From assembly GCA_002633025.1 (NCBI GenBank), contig NMRB01000758.1, positions 27,920 through 91,919 on the forward strand: a DNA stretch of 64,000 nt, written 5' to 3'. The first letter of the stretch is position 1; the number at the start of each line of letters is the position of its first letter. The notes below the pieces were generated by a model. It saw only the letters and a list, made by a program, of their open reading frames with translations, did not search any database and had not been told where the DNA came from. The DNA comes from Notospermus geniculatus. Lineage: Eukaryota > Nemertea > Pilidiophora > Heteronemertea > Lineidae. This document shows positions 32,678 to 44,492 of the stretch, piece after piece. The translations under genes and the position numbers were made by a program.

Positions 32678-33324
32678 CGTTGGCTATTCTGGTCGACCGA
32701 ACCGATTTTACTGCGCTTACCGCAACGAGGTTTTAACCTCGTTAAAATCATCCAACTGGTCATCGTTGCATTGTTGTTGTTGTTGTTGTTTTTTGAAATT
32801 CCAGATAATTCGTTCCTTCTGTCACCAAGTCACCACTGATTTAAGTTAGGATCCGACATGTATTCGGAAATACAGTACCGTAGTGGTGAAACGCATACCC
32901 CAGAAAAAACCAAGACAAAACACTCCCTTAGACAGTCACATAGTATTCTTCATATTTTTTCTTTTGTAGAAACTCGTTAACCGTTATTGCATTGGTCAGT
33001 TTCACTTCCTGGTCCGAGTATCATATATGAAGGATATAGCATTAAATTTCACCTTTTTTACCGTTCCACTTCGTGTCAGCCATTAAAATAGAATAGGCCC
33101 TGTGTGGGACTACGCCATTGCGATTCACGCAGAATGTCCGGTCGAAAGCTCCATAGATCGTCGCCTTTGTCGGAAAACGGCGCTTTCATCAGTGTGTGAA
33201 AACCATACGGGAAATACCGGAAAGGGACAATCCCCCCCCCCCCCNTATGTCTAAATCTGTTTGTAAAGTTATAACGAAAAAGGAATTTGTAACGGTGTGA
33301 GTGAAGAATCAAGGAACAGGTAGC

Positions 33325-33953
33325 ATGGAAGCGACATTGGAATGGGTAGGTGGTTTCTACAATTTCAATTACTATACGAGAATATTTTCTTGCGGTGTCT
33401 TCCCTGCACTTGTCGCTTTGGCAATCGTCGGCAACACTTTGAGTTTTATGGTTATGAGTCTCCCCTCAAACAAATCAAATGTGATGTCATTCTACCTGAA
33501 GACGCTAGCGGTAGCGGACACCCTGTCACTCTTGGCCTTAGTACCGCGTATGGTCAAAAGCATCCATCCTCATTTCCTGTATCTTCGTCATATTGGTGAC
33601 TTTTACTGTCGAACATTTTATTTCTTGATACAATGTTTATACTGTTCTTCTATTTGGCTAATTATAATAATTGCCATTGATCGGTTTATTGTTGTCACCT
33701 TCCCTCTCAAAGCGCCACTCTGGTGCACTAAGGAAAAAGCTCGGGTACTTTCAACTGCCTGGATGAGGTCAAGGTCTCCTATCCAGGCCTGCGTGAACTA
33801 TCCTATGAAGTTGTACATCAAATAACTTTTACGAACTGTGCAGTAAACTTCTTTTTATACGTGTCGAGTTGTTCGAAATTCAGAAGAGATCTCACTATTC
33901 TTTTCACAGGATGGATAGAAAAAGCAAAGGAACAATATACCAAAACGACATGA
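33325..33953 (+). pseudogene. broken GPCR lacking TM4-TM6
   Basis: The frame starts at ATG 33325 and encodes TM1 with GN, TM2 with LAVAD, the TM3 cysteine (YCRTF), IAIDRFIVV at the end of TM3 and the beginning of TM4 (VLSTAW). It breaks at about 33765. In another frame (from about 33786 to TGA 33951-33953) the sequence resumes with TNCAVNFFLY, the TM7 NPxxY equivalent, then a short basic tail. About 130 residues covering TM4-TM6 are missing, so no functional receptor can result. It is related to the two minus-strand GPCRs (shared VVTFP-KAP phrase) but has no intron before TM3 and keeps the cysteine they lack. It could be a retrocopy or an intronless lineage. The TTG/GTG codons further upstream are not starts. 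Confidence 0.8.
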
Positions 33954-34414
33954 TTGTTATTATCTGGTAGTGCATTGGACCCTCATTTTATAGAGTCTGT
34001 GTGATCCTAGCTTTTGTGACGTCAGCTCATTCGATACGGAAAGTAGTGGTTTCTTAAAATTTTCATGAGTCTGAGCTCAACTGGCAGGGTATGGACCCTG
34101 GACCTTTGGATTCTCCTTCAAATGCGATCAGAATGTTTCAAATGCTGTTGGAAGGCTGTCGGACTTTACGCAGTAAGAATGCAGACGGAATACACTTCAA
34201 ATGCTGTTCGATATTTCTCCACTTGGAATGCACCTCAATAGTTTTGAACATGTCCAAAACATTGTGACAGACCACAGGAATGGGCCGGAACATTAAGAAC
34301 GCAGTCGGAATCCAGTCAGAATTTTTAGAATGCACTTCGATTGCCCAGGAATGAACTACGAATTGTCATTCCGACGACATTCCTGCTCATTCTGCCTCTA
34401 GTGTGCCGGGGGTA
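33954..34414. other. intergenic, nothing recognised
   Basis: Degenerate internal similarity around AATGC and ATTCCG phrases. No gene. Confidence 0.4.
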
Positions 34415-35352
34415 TTACGTATCCCCATCCATGTACGTTCTGCTTTCTCAAATGATTTAAGGATCCGTGAGAACGCAAACGTATCGGGATAGGTATCCGT
34501 TTCGGTTTAAGGATAAGTAGCCGGATCTCTAGCTCTCTATTGTTTTCCTTCTCTGCCTAATTTTTTTTAAATGGAAAAGAGGTCGATACATTTATCGAAA
34601 AGAAATCCAGTTGAACAGAAAATTCTTTATTATACCGATAATAACGACTTTATAACGAAACTTTGTAGCGCATTTGGGCCGTATCCAGTATTGTGCATAG
34701 ATGCATTCCCCCCTTGTCTTGCACTTTGATCTGCAATGCTATAGTAGATTGGAAAGGCCCACTTAAACCAGAGGGTGCAGGGTGCAGTGGGCCAGTGGCT
34801 CATATAAAACCTGATGATGGATGAGTCATAGTGGGAAGGATCTATTTCTGCAACAAATTTGCGGAGGGGCCGCAAACGTAATGTCAAAGGGACAGGGTAT
34901 AGATGCTGGCCAAGTCTGCAGGTTGCTTTTCTCGTACGTCCAATTTTGAACACATTTCAAATGAACTTTAAATATATTTTAAAACAAGCCTAGCGGCAAT
35001 AATGGTTCGCTGGTGTTTGGAGGAATTCCGGCAGGGTAATTCCCTTTGAGGTGGATGAAAGTGTGTCTGGTATGCACTATGGATATAAACTGTGACAAAA
35101 TGTTCTTCAGCCATGCATTTTAAAGCACCTTGATTCCCAAATTTTCTGGTGAGACGTTCGGTACTCTTCGTGTTGTGCACCATCCGCTGACCGCCACCCC
35201 GCAAAAAATCCTGGATAGCCTCCCGACACTGTCAATTTCATTCGAGGTACAATGCATTTTTTTAATGGATCATATTTTCGACATATTGAATTGGGCACAA
35301 GGTTGGGTACTCTGACCTTTACAACAAACCCGTGGTTTTGCCAAAATTAAAA

Positions 35353-36119
35353 CGAAGTGGCTATTTATCAAGCCCGGCTCGCTAAACAGTACGCAAAATT
35401 GGGCTAAAACGTCGAGCTGCCCGTATTTCCGGAACCAGGTGATAAATACTCTGCCACTGTCTTCAGTGTGTTGATTGGCACATTGCAAAGATGTGGGGAC
35501 TACACCCCTGAGGTCGAGAGTTCGATTCCCGTGTGGTCGTTATATTTTTTCTTTTTTTTTCTTTTTCTTGTTTTCCTTTTCTTAGAAAATTATGTTTCCT
35601 TTTCAAATTTCTACATAGAACAACTGGTTTAATTATTTTTTCTTAGTGGTGACACTGATAAAATCGTTTACAGAATCGTCGCATCATCCTGCTGGGCACA
35701 TCCTGGTGTTCGGACTCACCGGCAGATTCTGACCCACAAACCCCAGCGGATTAATCTTGAGACTGACGAAAACCGAGAGTCTGAATCTGGGCATGCGAAT
35801 ACAGTGTCTAAGATTTGGGCCATCACACAGAAACATGGGTTGAAAAAAGGATAAATTGGCTTCGGAGACCCCCATCTTGCGAGCAATGAAGCACCACCAC
35901 ACTGCCGACTTCCGAACTAAACAAGCTGAAGCCCCATTGCATATTCATGAGGAGGCGTGTCTTTATTGCCAGCTCGACGAACAATGCTGAATTTGAAGCC
36001 TGCTTGTCAAGCTAGCTCGATAAATAACACTGAATCCACGTACTGCTCATCGAGCGGCTTGACAAATAAGACCGAAAGTAGTGCTTATTCATCGAGCGGC
36101 TCGATAAATAAACCCGGTC
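35353..36119. mobile_element. 767-bp insertion with 9-bp target duplication
   Basis: AAATTAAAA stands at both edges (35344-35352 and 36120-36128) and once in the empty copy at about 60802-60811. Weak terminal inverted similarity: GCTATTTATCAAGCC inside the left end against the inverse of GGCTCGATAAATAAAC at the right. It contains a tRNA-like segment and T-rich tracts. Confidence 0.75.
35474..35537 (+). repeat. tRNA-like segment
   Basis: A T-arm-like GAGAGTTCGATTCCCGTG with B-box core, preceded by GGCACATTGCAAAGATG as a poor A-box and followed by T-runs. Probably a SINE head, not a tRNA gene. Confidence 0.45.
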
Positions 36120-36240
36120 AAATTAAAAACAGCTGAATGTTTGTAATTTGTCCATTGTAACTTTACATAGGAAAGTTGGTGATATTCTATTAAATAATAT
36201 CATCACCCATCAGCCGTCAAATCAATACATTGGTTATTTA

Positions 36241-37510
36241 ATTAGAAGGCTTGTAATTACCGCACGCCCTCTATTATCAGAAATGGCAACTGAATGCCAC
36301 CTACTACATGTAGTTATACATCACGACTGTTAGAACACAATAGATCTTTGGAATGATTGCTCTCCAGTCGCCTGGCAATTCTCCGCGACCTGATTGGCTA
36401 CTCGGACCATTGTGAAGACGATACTAATTTGCATATATGATTAGGTTTTTACCATGCGTTCACTAATTATGGGCGAACGTTTCTAGAAGTAATTACGCCG
36501 TGTGCTTTGTTTCTGGTCGGCTGTTGTGAAAGTGCAGTCTTAAATCGTGAGCAATTTGTCAGTTCATTCGGCCTTGCTAGAGGGTATTTGCCCGATCTTC
36601 AAACAACAAGACAAACCTTTTTTGCGAATAAGTCTCCGTTGTTACATAGATCAATTCGTTATGATCGATATTAACCAGTCAGGAGGACAATACGATTGCA
36701 GGAAGTTCTAACAACTCGTTCCCAAGTTGAATTTTTTTGGTGGTTTTCGGCGTTCGTGCACTATTTTTAGGCCGGAATCCATATTTACTTGAAGATTCCG
36801 ATAGAGGACGCGGTGATATGAATTCCCGTTCTAACCGTCGTGACATGTACATTCTTCTCCTAATATATTCTTGATACAATCCGTGGACGATGAACGTAAC
36901 CTAGATAAAAGACTATAGCCCCGTTTACACTGGTCACGAAAAAAGCGATCCGTTGCACAGAGGGCTGTTATACCTCAATACTATCGTTAATATCATTAAT
37001 TCTAGCCTCAAATACAATGAAACAGGTTTTACGAAGTTACCCACATCTATGAATTGCCCTCGTCAGTCGTCTTTTGAGGAGTTACCCTCGTTCCTCTTCG
37101 TGTCCGACTTCCCGGTCAAAATACGGCATCAACGCCATGCGATATATACAGTACTGTGCAGTACTATTTTCTCTTCCAACATGCGAAAATTCAGTCACAG
37201 AGATGTGCTAGTTTAGTCACCAGAGCCAATTTACTCACTGAAGCGGCAGAGCTTGCTCGCCAGCCAGTGTGACGAGAGTGACCCGGCGGTTGTATACAGT
37301 GGTACAGCGAGACCTGAAATCAGTCAAGTTAGCATGGTTTTGTCTTGTGCTTGCTTCGAATAATTCCAATCTACCTAGTGTTTCATATTTGGCCACTTAT
37401 TATACTCGCTGTCATCGAATTAAAGAGATACCATCAGTTTTAATACGTACTACTTTACACTCCATGCTGCGCATTAATACATAACTCCCGCCTTTCATTA
37501 GTCTCGCTCA
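36241..37510. other. intergenic, nothing recognised
   Basis: Only a possible MITE left end (GCCCCGTTTACACTGG at about 36918) without a right partner. Confidence 0.4.
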
Positions 37511-37511
37511 G

Positions 37512-37632
37512 CCAGACCCTCGGTTAGTCTCGCGCAGCAGACAACCGGAGGGTCTGGCCCCAAACGAAGTATTTTCGTAATCACATCCGGGTACCCGCGA
37601 CCTGATCCTGGACATGCATACCCGGATGTAAA
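37512..37632. repeat. two small adjacent hairpins
   Basis: CCAGACCCTC...GAGGGTCTGG (37512-37557), then ACATCCGGGTA...TACCCGGATGT (about 37584-37630). Confidence 0.6.
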
Positions 37633-38354
37633 TTTATGCAGAGCTATGCGTTAAGTAAACCGGCATCCAGTTCCACCGTGCAGCACGTTAGGAACTGGTG
37701 TCGGGGTCCGCCATTACCGGAAGTGTGGCTGGATTCCCTACCACGATATGACTGGCGCATGCGCACTAATCTACCAGCAGCAGATTTTTCCCCAGGAGTT
37801 TTAAAAATGTGAATTATGGCTGGAAACCAGTCATAACACCGATTAAATCAAAATTTGGAGCCCAACGGACTCGCTATCAAAACTAGTGCACACTTTGGTG
37901 ATAGGCCTAGCAGTAGATGATGTGATTATTGATGAGATGTAGCCTACCGCGGTAGTAGTTTTGTGTCCATGGCAACCATCCTGTCGTCGAGAGAGTAACG
38001 ACGCAATCCCTGCTCTCACACTCAAACAAAGCCTCAAATTGTCCGGGCCCTAGAAACTTAACATGCTCAAACTCAAATATATCCAAAAAAACGGACATGA
38101 ACAGCCACACTAGCCAACTATTCCTCCAGAATCTTCAATTTTTCTTTCATATTGAACGACGCCATTTTGGGGAATACCTTTCGGTTGGTGTACGTCATAC
38201 AGCATTTTGTCCAATCAGAATCAATTCGAAAAATTTGAATCTAACCAATCAACGTCCGAATTCAGAGGGCGACAGTAGTCTCTTAAATCGTCAGATGTAG
38301 AGACTACTCTGTGGTCTATGCGTTAAGTCAGAGCATCGATTCGGCTCCTATATT
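37633..38354. other. intergenic, nothing recognised
   Basis: CAGTTCC / GGAACTG local symmetry near 37670-37700. No gene. Confidence 0.4.
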
Positions 38355-38603
38355 ATGTCGCAGGAACGAAGGTACAAAAAGCCCAAAATTGACACACTAA
38401 ATGATAATAAACAAGAAGTCAATCTCCAGAATTCACGAATTTTCGACCCCAACCGGGGTCTTTTCTAGACCCCGGTCTAGAATCTGAAACTCTTTTCTAG
38501 AGTTTCAGATTGTAAAGTTCCACTTGAAAAAGACCCCGGTTGGGGTCGAAAATTCGTGAATTCTGGAGATTGACTTCTTGTTTATTATCATGTCGCAGGA
38601 ACG
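38355..38603. mobile_element. foldback element flanked by a 14-bp direct repeat
   Basis: ATGTCGCAGGAACG stands at 38355-38368 and 38590-38603. Between them, ATGATAATAAACAAGAAGTC...CCCCAACCGGGGTC folds onto its inverse. The loop contains a second small foldback, CTAGAATCTGAAACTC / GAGTTTCAGATTG. Half of the same element, with the loop inverted, is at 58048-58180. Confidence 0.75.
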
Positions 38604-39228
38604 GTGATAAAAATACAGAAAATTATTAAAATCTAAATAATATGTGTCATAAAGTTCGATAAGACTAATTTGAGGGATTGTTAATGCGGTACGCTAAGAA
38701 ATCTTATGGCGCGTTTAATCGACGTCTGTGCGTGAGCGCCACCTGTGGTGAGATGTTGGAACCCTTAGCATAACCAAAATGGATGCGTCTGGGGCCAGAC
38801 TCTGATCCAAGCGTAGGAAGCGGAGCGAGATCAGAGGCTGGCGGTGCGAGACTAGCCTTTCATCAGCGGCCGCCCGCTGCGCGTATAATCAGATACCCAT
38901 CCCTGCTTACATCACGGGTGGCGCCTAGACTTGCTATTCAGCTAGGCCCTGCCCTCCCACGACCTAAATCAGACCCCCCCCCCCCTTGTAATCATATAAC
39001 CCTCCCTGATTACATCACCTCGGCGCCCAGGTCCTTCGTAGGCCTACCAATTAGCTAGGCCTAGTGCCGTCGCAGGCATTAATCAGATACCCCTGGCAGA
39101 TGTTGTGCCCTGTCTAGGCCTACGTCAGGTTCGGGGCTTCATTGCAGTGTGGTGACCTCAGGAGGTGACCTTCTGAACTACGGGAAGTATGCAATCTGGG
39201 CAGGTTTGGCCGCGCTGTGTCTGGTTTA
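38604..39228. other. intergenic, nothing recognised
   Basis: Includes a poly-C run near 38976 and possible symmetry around GATCAGAGGCTGG. No gene. Confidence 0.4.
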
Positions 39229-39304
39229 GGTTGCCATATTGGCACTTCTTTTGTCGGCGCTTTAGCTTATGCCGACGACATTATTCTTCTATGTCCAATC
39301 AAGT
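39229..39304 (+). pseudogene. LINE reverse-transcriptase YADD fragment
   Basis: The frame reads GCHIGTSFVGALAYADDIIL, then LCPIK. This is the RT palm motif in which the two Asp of YADD bind catalytic metal, with the GxxIG...GALAYADDIxLL spacing usual for non-LTR retrotransposons. It is cut by a TIR element after LCPIK, and the sequence beyond the insertion no longer aligns with RT. The upstream frame is closed. A dead LINE relic. Confidence 0.7.
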
Positions 39305-39555
39305 TAGACTGGTCCCCTGTCACCGCTCCGTTCCTCCACTACTACGACAGGCCGCGTCCGCCATGTTTGCCTGTTTTCTGACACACGTATGCAAATGAGC
39401 AATAAAGACTTGTAACGTTGCGGGAGTCTCTAAAAATAGATGGCGACTCATGGCGCGACCGTTGATGACGTTTGGCTGACCAATCACATGCCGAGTTGGC
39501 GTTCAAAATGCCTGTCGTAGTAGTGAAGCGAGAACTACGACAGGGGACCAGTCTA
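39305..39555. mobile_element. 251-bp TIR element with exact 9-bp target duplication
   Basis: TIRs start TAGACTGGTCCCCTGTC and continue with CTACTACGACAGGC about 50 bp in. CAATCAAGT is duplicated exactly (39296-39304 and 39556-39564). The 9-bp duplication suggests a Mutator-like mobiliser. It is inserted in the LINE RT fragment. Confidence 0.85.
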
Positions 39556-39564
39556 CAATCAAGT

Positions 39565-40418
39565 TCTCTCTGGGTGCACCAAACTCGCTAGCCCAGTGGT
39601 ACGGCGTTCCGCGTTTTCGGTTTGCTCCACTTGTACCACTGGCTTCAAACGCCCTCATCACTTCTGCTCGGAATGAGCAGAATGAAGAAAAACTGATCTA
39701 CAGCTAGTTTTCCACCCTAATAAAATCATAATCGTACTGTCAAGTTTAGAAGTGTACCAAAACACCAAACACACCATGATTTTTAAACATTTGTTCATTA
39801 TTTTGTGTTGCACTATTTTGCGGCGGATTACACGTATGGCTGTGATTCGGTTCGGTCGTTCCGGCAGAAATAGTTGCTATTTTAGAAGCAATCAAATCGA
39901 TGGACCAATCAGCTTCGTCGAATTTAATCACATGATTTTGTGAGTGTCAACATAAGCACGTGCAACAAGGAGGCAGCCATCTTATATGACGTCATTCCTA
40001 CGCGAAAAGAAGTACGGGGTACTGACGTTTGAAGGCAGAGTCAGTAAGGTGAAACCGTCTGACCTCTGCGTTGGAGATTGTGGGTGCACAGCTTAAAATA
40101 GCTGACGGCTTCTCGAGGAATACCAATTAGCGTTTATCGCCAGTAAATCTCAGTTACTTGTGTTCAGTGTTGATAGGCTTGATTCAACTATTCAAACAAG
40201 ATGACATTGTAAATGTCTGATGGTTCCCGCTTGTTGAAGAGGACCCTACAGGCATGACAGGCAGCCTGCTCGCAGCCATTTTGATGTGCTGAAATCAAAT
40301 CATCAAGTTTGACCTTGACCTTGACCTCTGATCATCAAGGTCATTGCATAATCAAAATGGGCATCCTCCATAACCTAATAGTGGGTGATAGCAGGAGGAA
40401 ATAATCTATATCGTCCTG
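39565..40418. other. intergenic, nothing recognised
   Basis: No repeat boundary or coding motif found. Confidence 0.4.
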
Positions 40419-40970
40419 TGATGACAGAATGAGTTGCCTCAAGCTCACATCGCGAGGGAGTGACAGATAATTCACCGAGGGTGATTGCTGGCTATTAGCC
40501 TTGGTCATGTTGGTGTAGAGTGTCATGTTTCAATCAGCAATTTGTGATCGTCTCTTTTTTCGCTTCACGTCATCATCATCATCACCATCACCATCATCAT
40601 CATCATCATCATCATCATCATTATACGTATGATAGATTATCAATGGGAAATTTAGCTTGTCAAGTGGCAGTGTTCGAGCACAGCTATGACATCCAGCCGA
40701 AAACTCCCACACCTCCCAATGAAATGGTCCGTGGACCATGTGCTCACCTGGGTGAATGTACCAGAAGAACGAATGACAAGTGTCAAGTCAATATGTTCCA
40801 GGGAAACATCATACCAGGGTTAGAACTTTCTTTGTGGTATTGTTCATATGTTATGAGCCAAAGTACATTCTCAAGATGGACGACTGGCGGCAATATTTGA
40901 AGTCAATAGAGCAGAAATTTGGCAAATATAGAGAGGGTTTCTGCATGCATATTCGTACCTAGTTACCGGA
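40419..40970 (+). repeat. dispersed repeat with (CAT)n microsatellite
   Basis: The left part matches 29500-29932. A (CAT/CAC)n run occupies 40564-40621. The right part (from GAAATGGTCCGTGGACCATG) matches 49859-50402 and, more distantly, 53685-53890. The histidine-rich and aspartate-rich ORFs over the microsatellite are artefacts. Confidence 0.75.
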
Positions 40971-40979
40971 ATGCAGATG

Positions 40980-41165
40980 ACCTTCATTTGACCCAGGAAA
41001 TCCACCAATCACGAACGGGTTAAAATAGAAAAGGTATCAACATAATAGTTCCTATACTTATCACCTGCGCCAGCACCGGCAATAAGATTCAAGAACGCGA
41101 TACGCACGCCCGGTGTCCTAACATGCAAAAGTCCGATGTAAAATAGTTAGGACCGGGTACCATCT
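40980..41165 (+). repeat. dispersed repeat, second copy of 505-710
   Basis: Same order of phrases as 505-710. Confidence 0.7.
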
Positions 41166-41186
41166 ATACGTGTATTTGCTCAACTG

Positions 41187-42203
41187 TTGGTTCGCTATGG
41201 AGCCGCTTCGAGCGCTAGCTGCGGCCATATGGACCCCTATTTTCACACCACTTTTCCAAGGCATTTGTATGACGTAATCAAGCTTTACTTCACGTTTACG
41301 GCCTTCTGCGGTGTTTGAACGTCATATTGCGTCTGGTGATAGTCTACCATTAGCTGTCGACCTGATTGGTTGGGCAGTACGAACAAACGTCAGGAAAGGT
41401 ACAAATTTCGGCGATTTTTAAATCTATTTTTAGACATTTTAATAGGGAGGCCAGACGGGAGTCTGGGCGGTAGATAAAATGGTGTTTAACGTTTGTAAAC
41501 TGTACTAAAAAATGTAAATACGTACATGGACAATGTTGTCAATAGCTATTGGGAGCTATTTTATGTAATGCGCACGATTAGACACGAATTTTAAAGCAGT
41601 TACCGGTCAGGAGTTGAGAAGTCATTATCCTTGCGATTCCGTGACCTGATCGTCAATCAATACACCGCGGAGGGACTATTTCTTCACATATTAGGCCTAA
41701 TATGCATGCGCGTTGTAGTTCGTAATGTACCGGTACTTTATATACAATCGCACTGTTTTCGTCAGTCTTTGATACAAAAAATGTTTCTTATTTTGATACA
41801 TTTTATTTTGATACATTTATCTACGCTGACGGTGGACAGGTTAACGATTGTGCATCTTTTGCCGAAATTTCAACACAGGCGGAAATTTCCAGCGCCGCCT
41901 GACATATCCAAACAATACATGNCCCATGGTGCAGAAGGTCTCGGGTTCGATACGCGAGGCGTGTAAATTTTCTTTGCCCTTGACTCATTGTTTTTTTGTT
42001 TCTTCTTTTACCTTTTGGCTTTTTCATCGTGTATTTTAATGATCTTGCGTTTATTTCGCATGGGAATGCATGTAAAACATGTATTATAGGCGTATCCATC
42101 CAGTCATCATTACAGTCATAACTTCCTCCACATCCTAATTCCTCACTTCTCCCCAACCATGCTTATTCGACATAGCGAACCCCAGTCGCCACCAGGCTTG
42201 TTT
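41187..42203 (+). repeat. about 1-kb repeat, inverted partner at 58717-59774
   Basis: Nearly identical to the reverse complement of 58717-59774 from TTGGTTCGCTATGGAGCCG to CCACCAGGCTTGTTT. A lone N at 41922 replaces about 60 bp that includes the tRNA-like 5-prime half present in the other copy. Confidence 0.85.
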
Positions 42204-42209
42204 AACTAA

Positions 42210-42740
42210 TTCCCGTCTCTGCCACTGACACACTGCCGTGGCGCTACAGTGCTTGCCGTGGGGGTCCCACAGACGGCAGAAACAGGAACCGATCGGGTCC
42301 ACAGTCAGACTGTGTGTACGGTTGAGACTAAATTTACGTTTTATTTTTGTCATAATAAAATAATATAATAGTTAATAATTTTATTATATAAGTCATTATA
42401 ATTGATTATTCTTGCATATAAAGGAAACTGAATGTTAATTGAGGCCCGTACAGTGTTTTAACAGTCCGATTCATAGACAGGTTACCTGAACTGCCGTATC
42501 GTGGTGCTCACTGATTTGCAATTCATTTCATTTCATTACCTACGGCAGATCAGTCAGCGCCGCGATACTGCAGGTCCATATGGTCCGGGATGCAAATTAT
42601 CCGATAGCTGTTCTGACGAACTTACCACGTAAACCTCGAGGAACGGGGAAGACCCGTCCAGTATCTATATCTGCCCTCTACACATCTGTTGCCCTCCGAC
42701 GGCGACACTGTAGCGCCACGGCTGTGTCAACGGCAGAAAT
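42210..42740. other. intergenic; small inverted GTGGCGCTAC motif
   Basis: CTGCCGTGGCGCTACAGT (about 42233) and ACTGTAGCGCCACGGC (about 42707) face each other across 470 bp. They could be the ends of an old TIR element, but the rest of the arms is weak. Confidence 0.4.
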
Positions 42741-42905
42741 TCGAATTAGTTGAACAAGCCGTGGTGCCTTGTACCTTGTGCCTTTGCAACGGCAGGTAAA
42801 AGACACCATCCAAGTGAGGAACATGAGTAGCTTGAGATATGGCCTCTTCCATACTTACCAGGGCCGAAAATGCTGTGGCTTCAGCCCTGACGGAAAATCA
42901 AAATA
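42741..42905 (+). repeat. retroposon-like repeat, second copy of 13021-13185
   Basis: Colinear with 13021-13185, ending in CAGGGCC...GCCCTGACGGAAAATC. Confidence 0.65.
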
Positions 42906-43965
42906 CAAATCTGACGTTTTTCGCTCAGCTGCAAATTATGACGGGGAATAACTGGATTTGTCCCGTCGTGACCGTCAGTACCCGGCATGTTGCACTAGAT
43001 GTAGAGTACAGACACAGGTACAGTCAGCTGAGGCCAAAGACTCGCAGCTAGTTGATCAAAGAGGATCATGATGCACTTAGCCACACCTTACTCACTACGA
43101 CCGTTTCTGCCGACATGGACGAACGAAGAGGAACAGTCGGTGTTTCATGGCGCAGTGGTCAATAGAGTTGTTCCCTATTCCTGACAGTTGTGGCCCTGAA
43201 CTGCTGGCTGGTCGAATTGAGGCGAATGTGAAACGTATGGGCGAAGCCCCATTAGTACCAATGTCGCCCGCAAAGACCGCCACTGATGATCTCATACCAC
43301 TATACTATACAGAAATCCCAGCTGTGGAGCTACAGAACAAACCAGACCATCTATTGACGAGCGGTAAACGCTGACATGAAGGCTGGCATTCGAAAACAAA
43401 CATAACTTTTTTACAGCCCCTTACCTACTCTGGTTAATTAGTAATTAGCGATTTTAAGGACGATTTAGTTCTATCGATGTCCAATAGATGACAGGACAGC
43501 GTAGCATTACTAATGACTCAGCCGCCAGGAGGCCACTGCGAAGGTGCAGGTCACATTCACGCATGTGCAACGCCGTGGCAGTTTACGGTCGGTCATCGTA
43601 GTTCAATTTTTGTGAACCAACTGACACAATGCAAGAAGCCCTGCCCGGTATTTATGAAACATTGTGTGAAGTCAATACCCTTCTACACGGATAAGCAAAG
43701 GGCGAAAATGCCAGTCTCAATTGGCACGCGAGAGGTTCTCTGTTCGTGTTGGCAAAAGTCAGTAAGATCAGGTAGTCATTTATTCACAGTCAATCAATGC
43801 ATGTCATGCATCATGTACATAATAACAATTGGCGATGTATGGCATTGTATGGTGTACATGTGTAGCCCTATTCTACCCTACCCGTCGGTCATGTCGGTAG
43901 GCGCGAGGCATGTTGCATGCATGCGTATTGGCCTAGGCCTACATCATGTACATGTAAGCCTAAAA

Positions 43966-44011
43966 GTGCATTCTGCAGATGGGCTGCTCACAGCCCATCT
44001 GCAGAATGCAC
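43966..44011. repeat. 46-bp perfect palindrome
   Basis: Arms of 21 bp (GTGCATTCTGCAGATGGGCT...) with a 4-base loop. Confidence 0.9.
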
Positions 44012-44383
44012 GTCACAAACCTCAGGTACAACTATTGCAGTCTATCAATTCAGCTACTTGGCCTAGTATTCATGTTTCTCTTTTTCATCTATTTCAGAAT
44101 TTGGCACTTGTTTTCTGTAGACGCGATTTGCTTCCTGCAACACATTATTTAGTGCAAACGAACTTTCGCAGCTTCAGCGCAACAACCTCTTCCGGTACCA
44201 CCCACATCTACACACCGTATAGGCTTAAATCTATACCTAGCACCTCTCTTTCACTTTACTGGAAATATTACTCGGGCTACTATTGTATTAGACATACCTG
44301 TTCAAGCATAATCCCAACGCTCATTTCCTTGGTGTACAATAGTCAGGCCAGAATAAAAAGGAAATCGTTATGTCTAGTGATCA

Positions 44384-44492
44384 GGGCCCATATTCATAAA
44401 AGTACTTAAGTCTAAGTGTGACACTTATCCTTTGTTCAACACAAAAGATAAGTACCACACTTTGACTTAAGTATGTTTATGAATATGGACCC
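44384..44492. mobile_element. 109-bp hairpin MITE
   Basis: GGGCCCATATTCATAAA, ACTTAAGTC and AAGTGTG arms with their inverse. Absent from the corresponding place in E2. Confidence 0.8.

Larger units (their letters stand above)
34415..36240 (+). repeat. about 1-kb dispersed repeat split by an insertion
   Basis: Colinear with 59896-60885: GGATCCGTGAGAACGCAAAC near the start, GAAAAGAAATCCAGTTGAAC, GGCCCACTTAAACCAGAGGG, TGGTGAGACGTTCGGT and CATCAGCCGTCAAATC at the end. The copy is interrupted at 35353-36119. Small minus-strand ORFs of about 107-120 aa occur in both copies but show no purifying pattern and no domain. Confidence 0.8.

Noticed and set aside
34630-34953. Minus-strand ORF with a homologue at 60066-60428
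   Set aside because: Both lie in copies of the same dispersed repeat, differ by frame-changing indels and show no domain, so similarity reflects the repeat, not a conserved gene.
40520-40900. Histidine-rich 126-codon ORF (and the aspartate-rich antisense)
   Set aside because: Produced by the (CAT)n microsatellite at 40564-40621.
43513-44409. 298-codon plus-strand ORF, the longest simple ATG ORF apart from gap artefacts and the propeller exon
   Set aside because: It crosses the 46-bp palindrome, the CTGG-bordered insertion boundary and the E1 MITE interior, and shows no domain; the open frame is chance.
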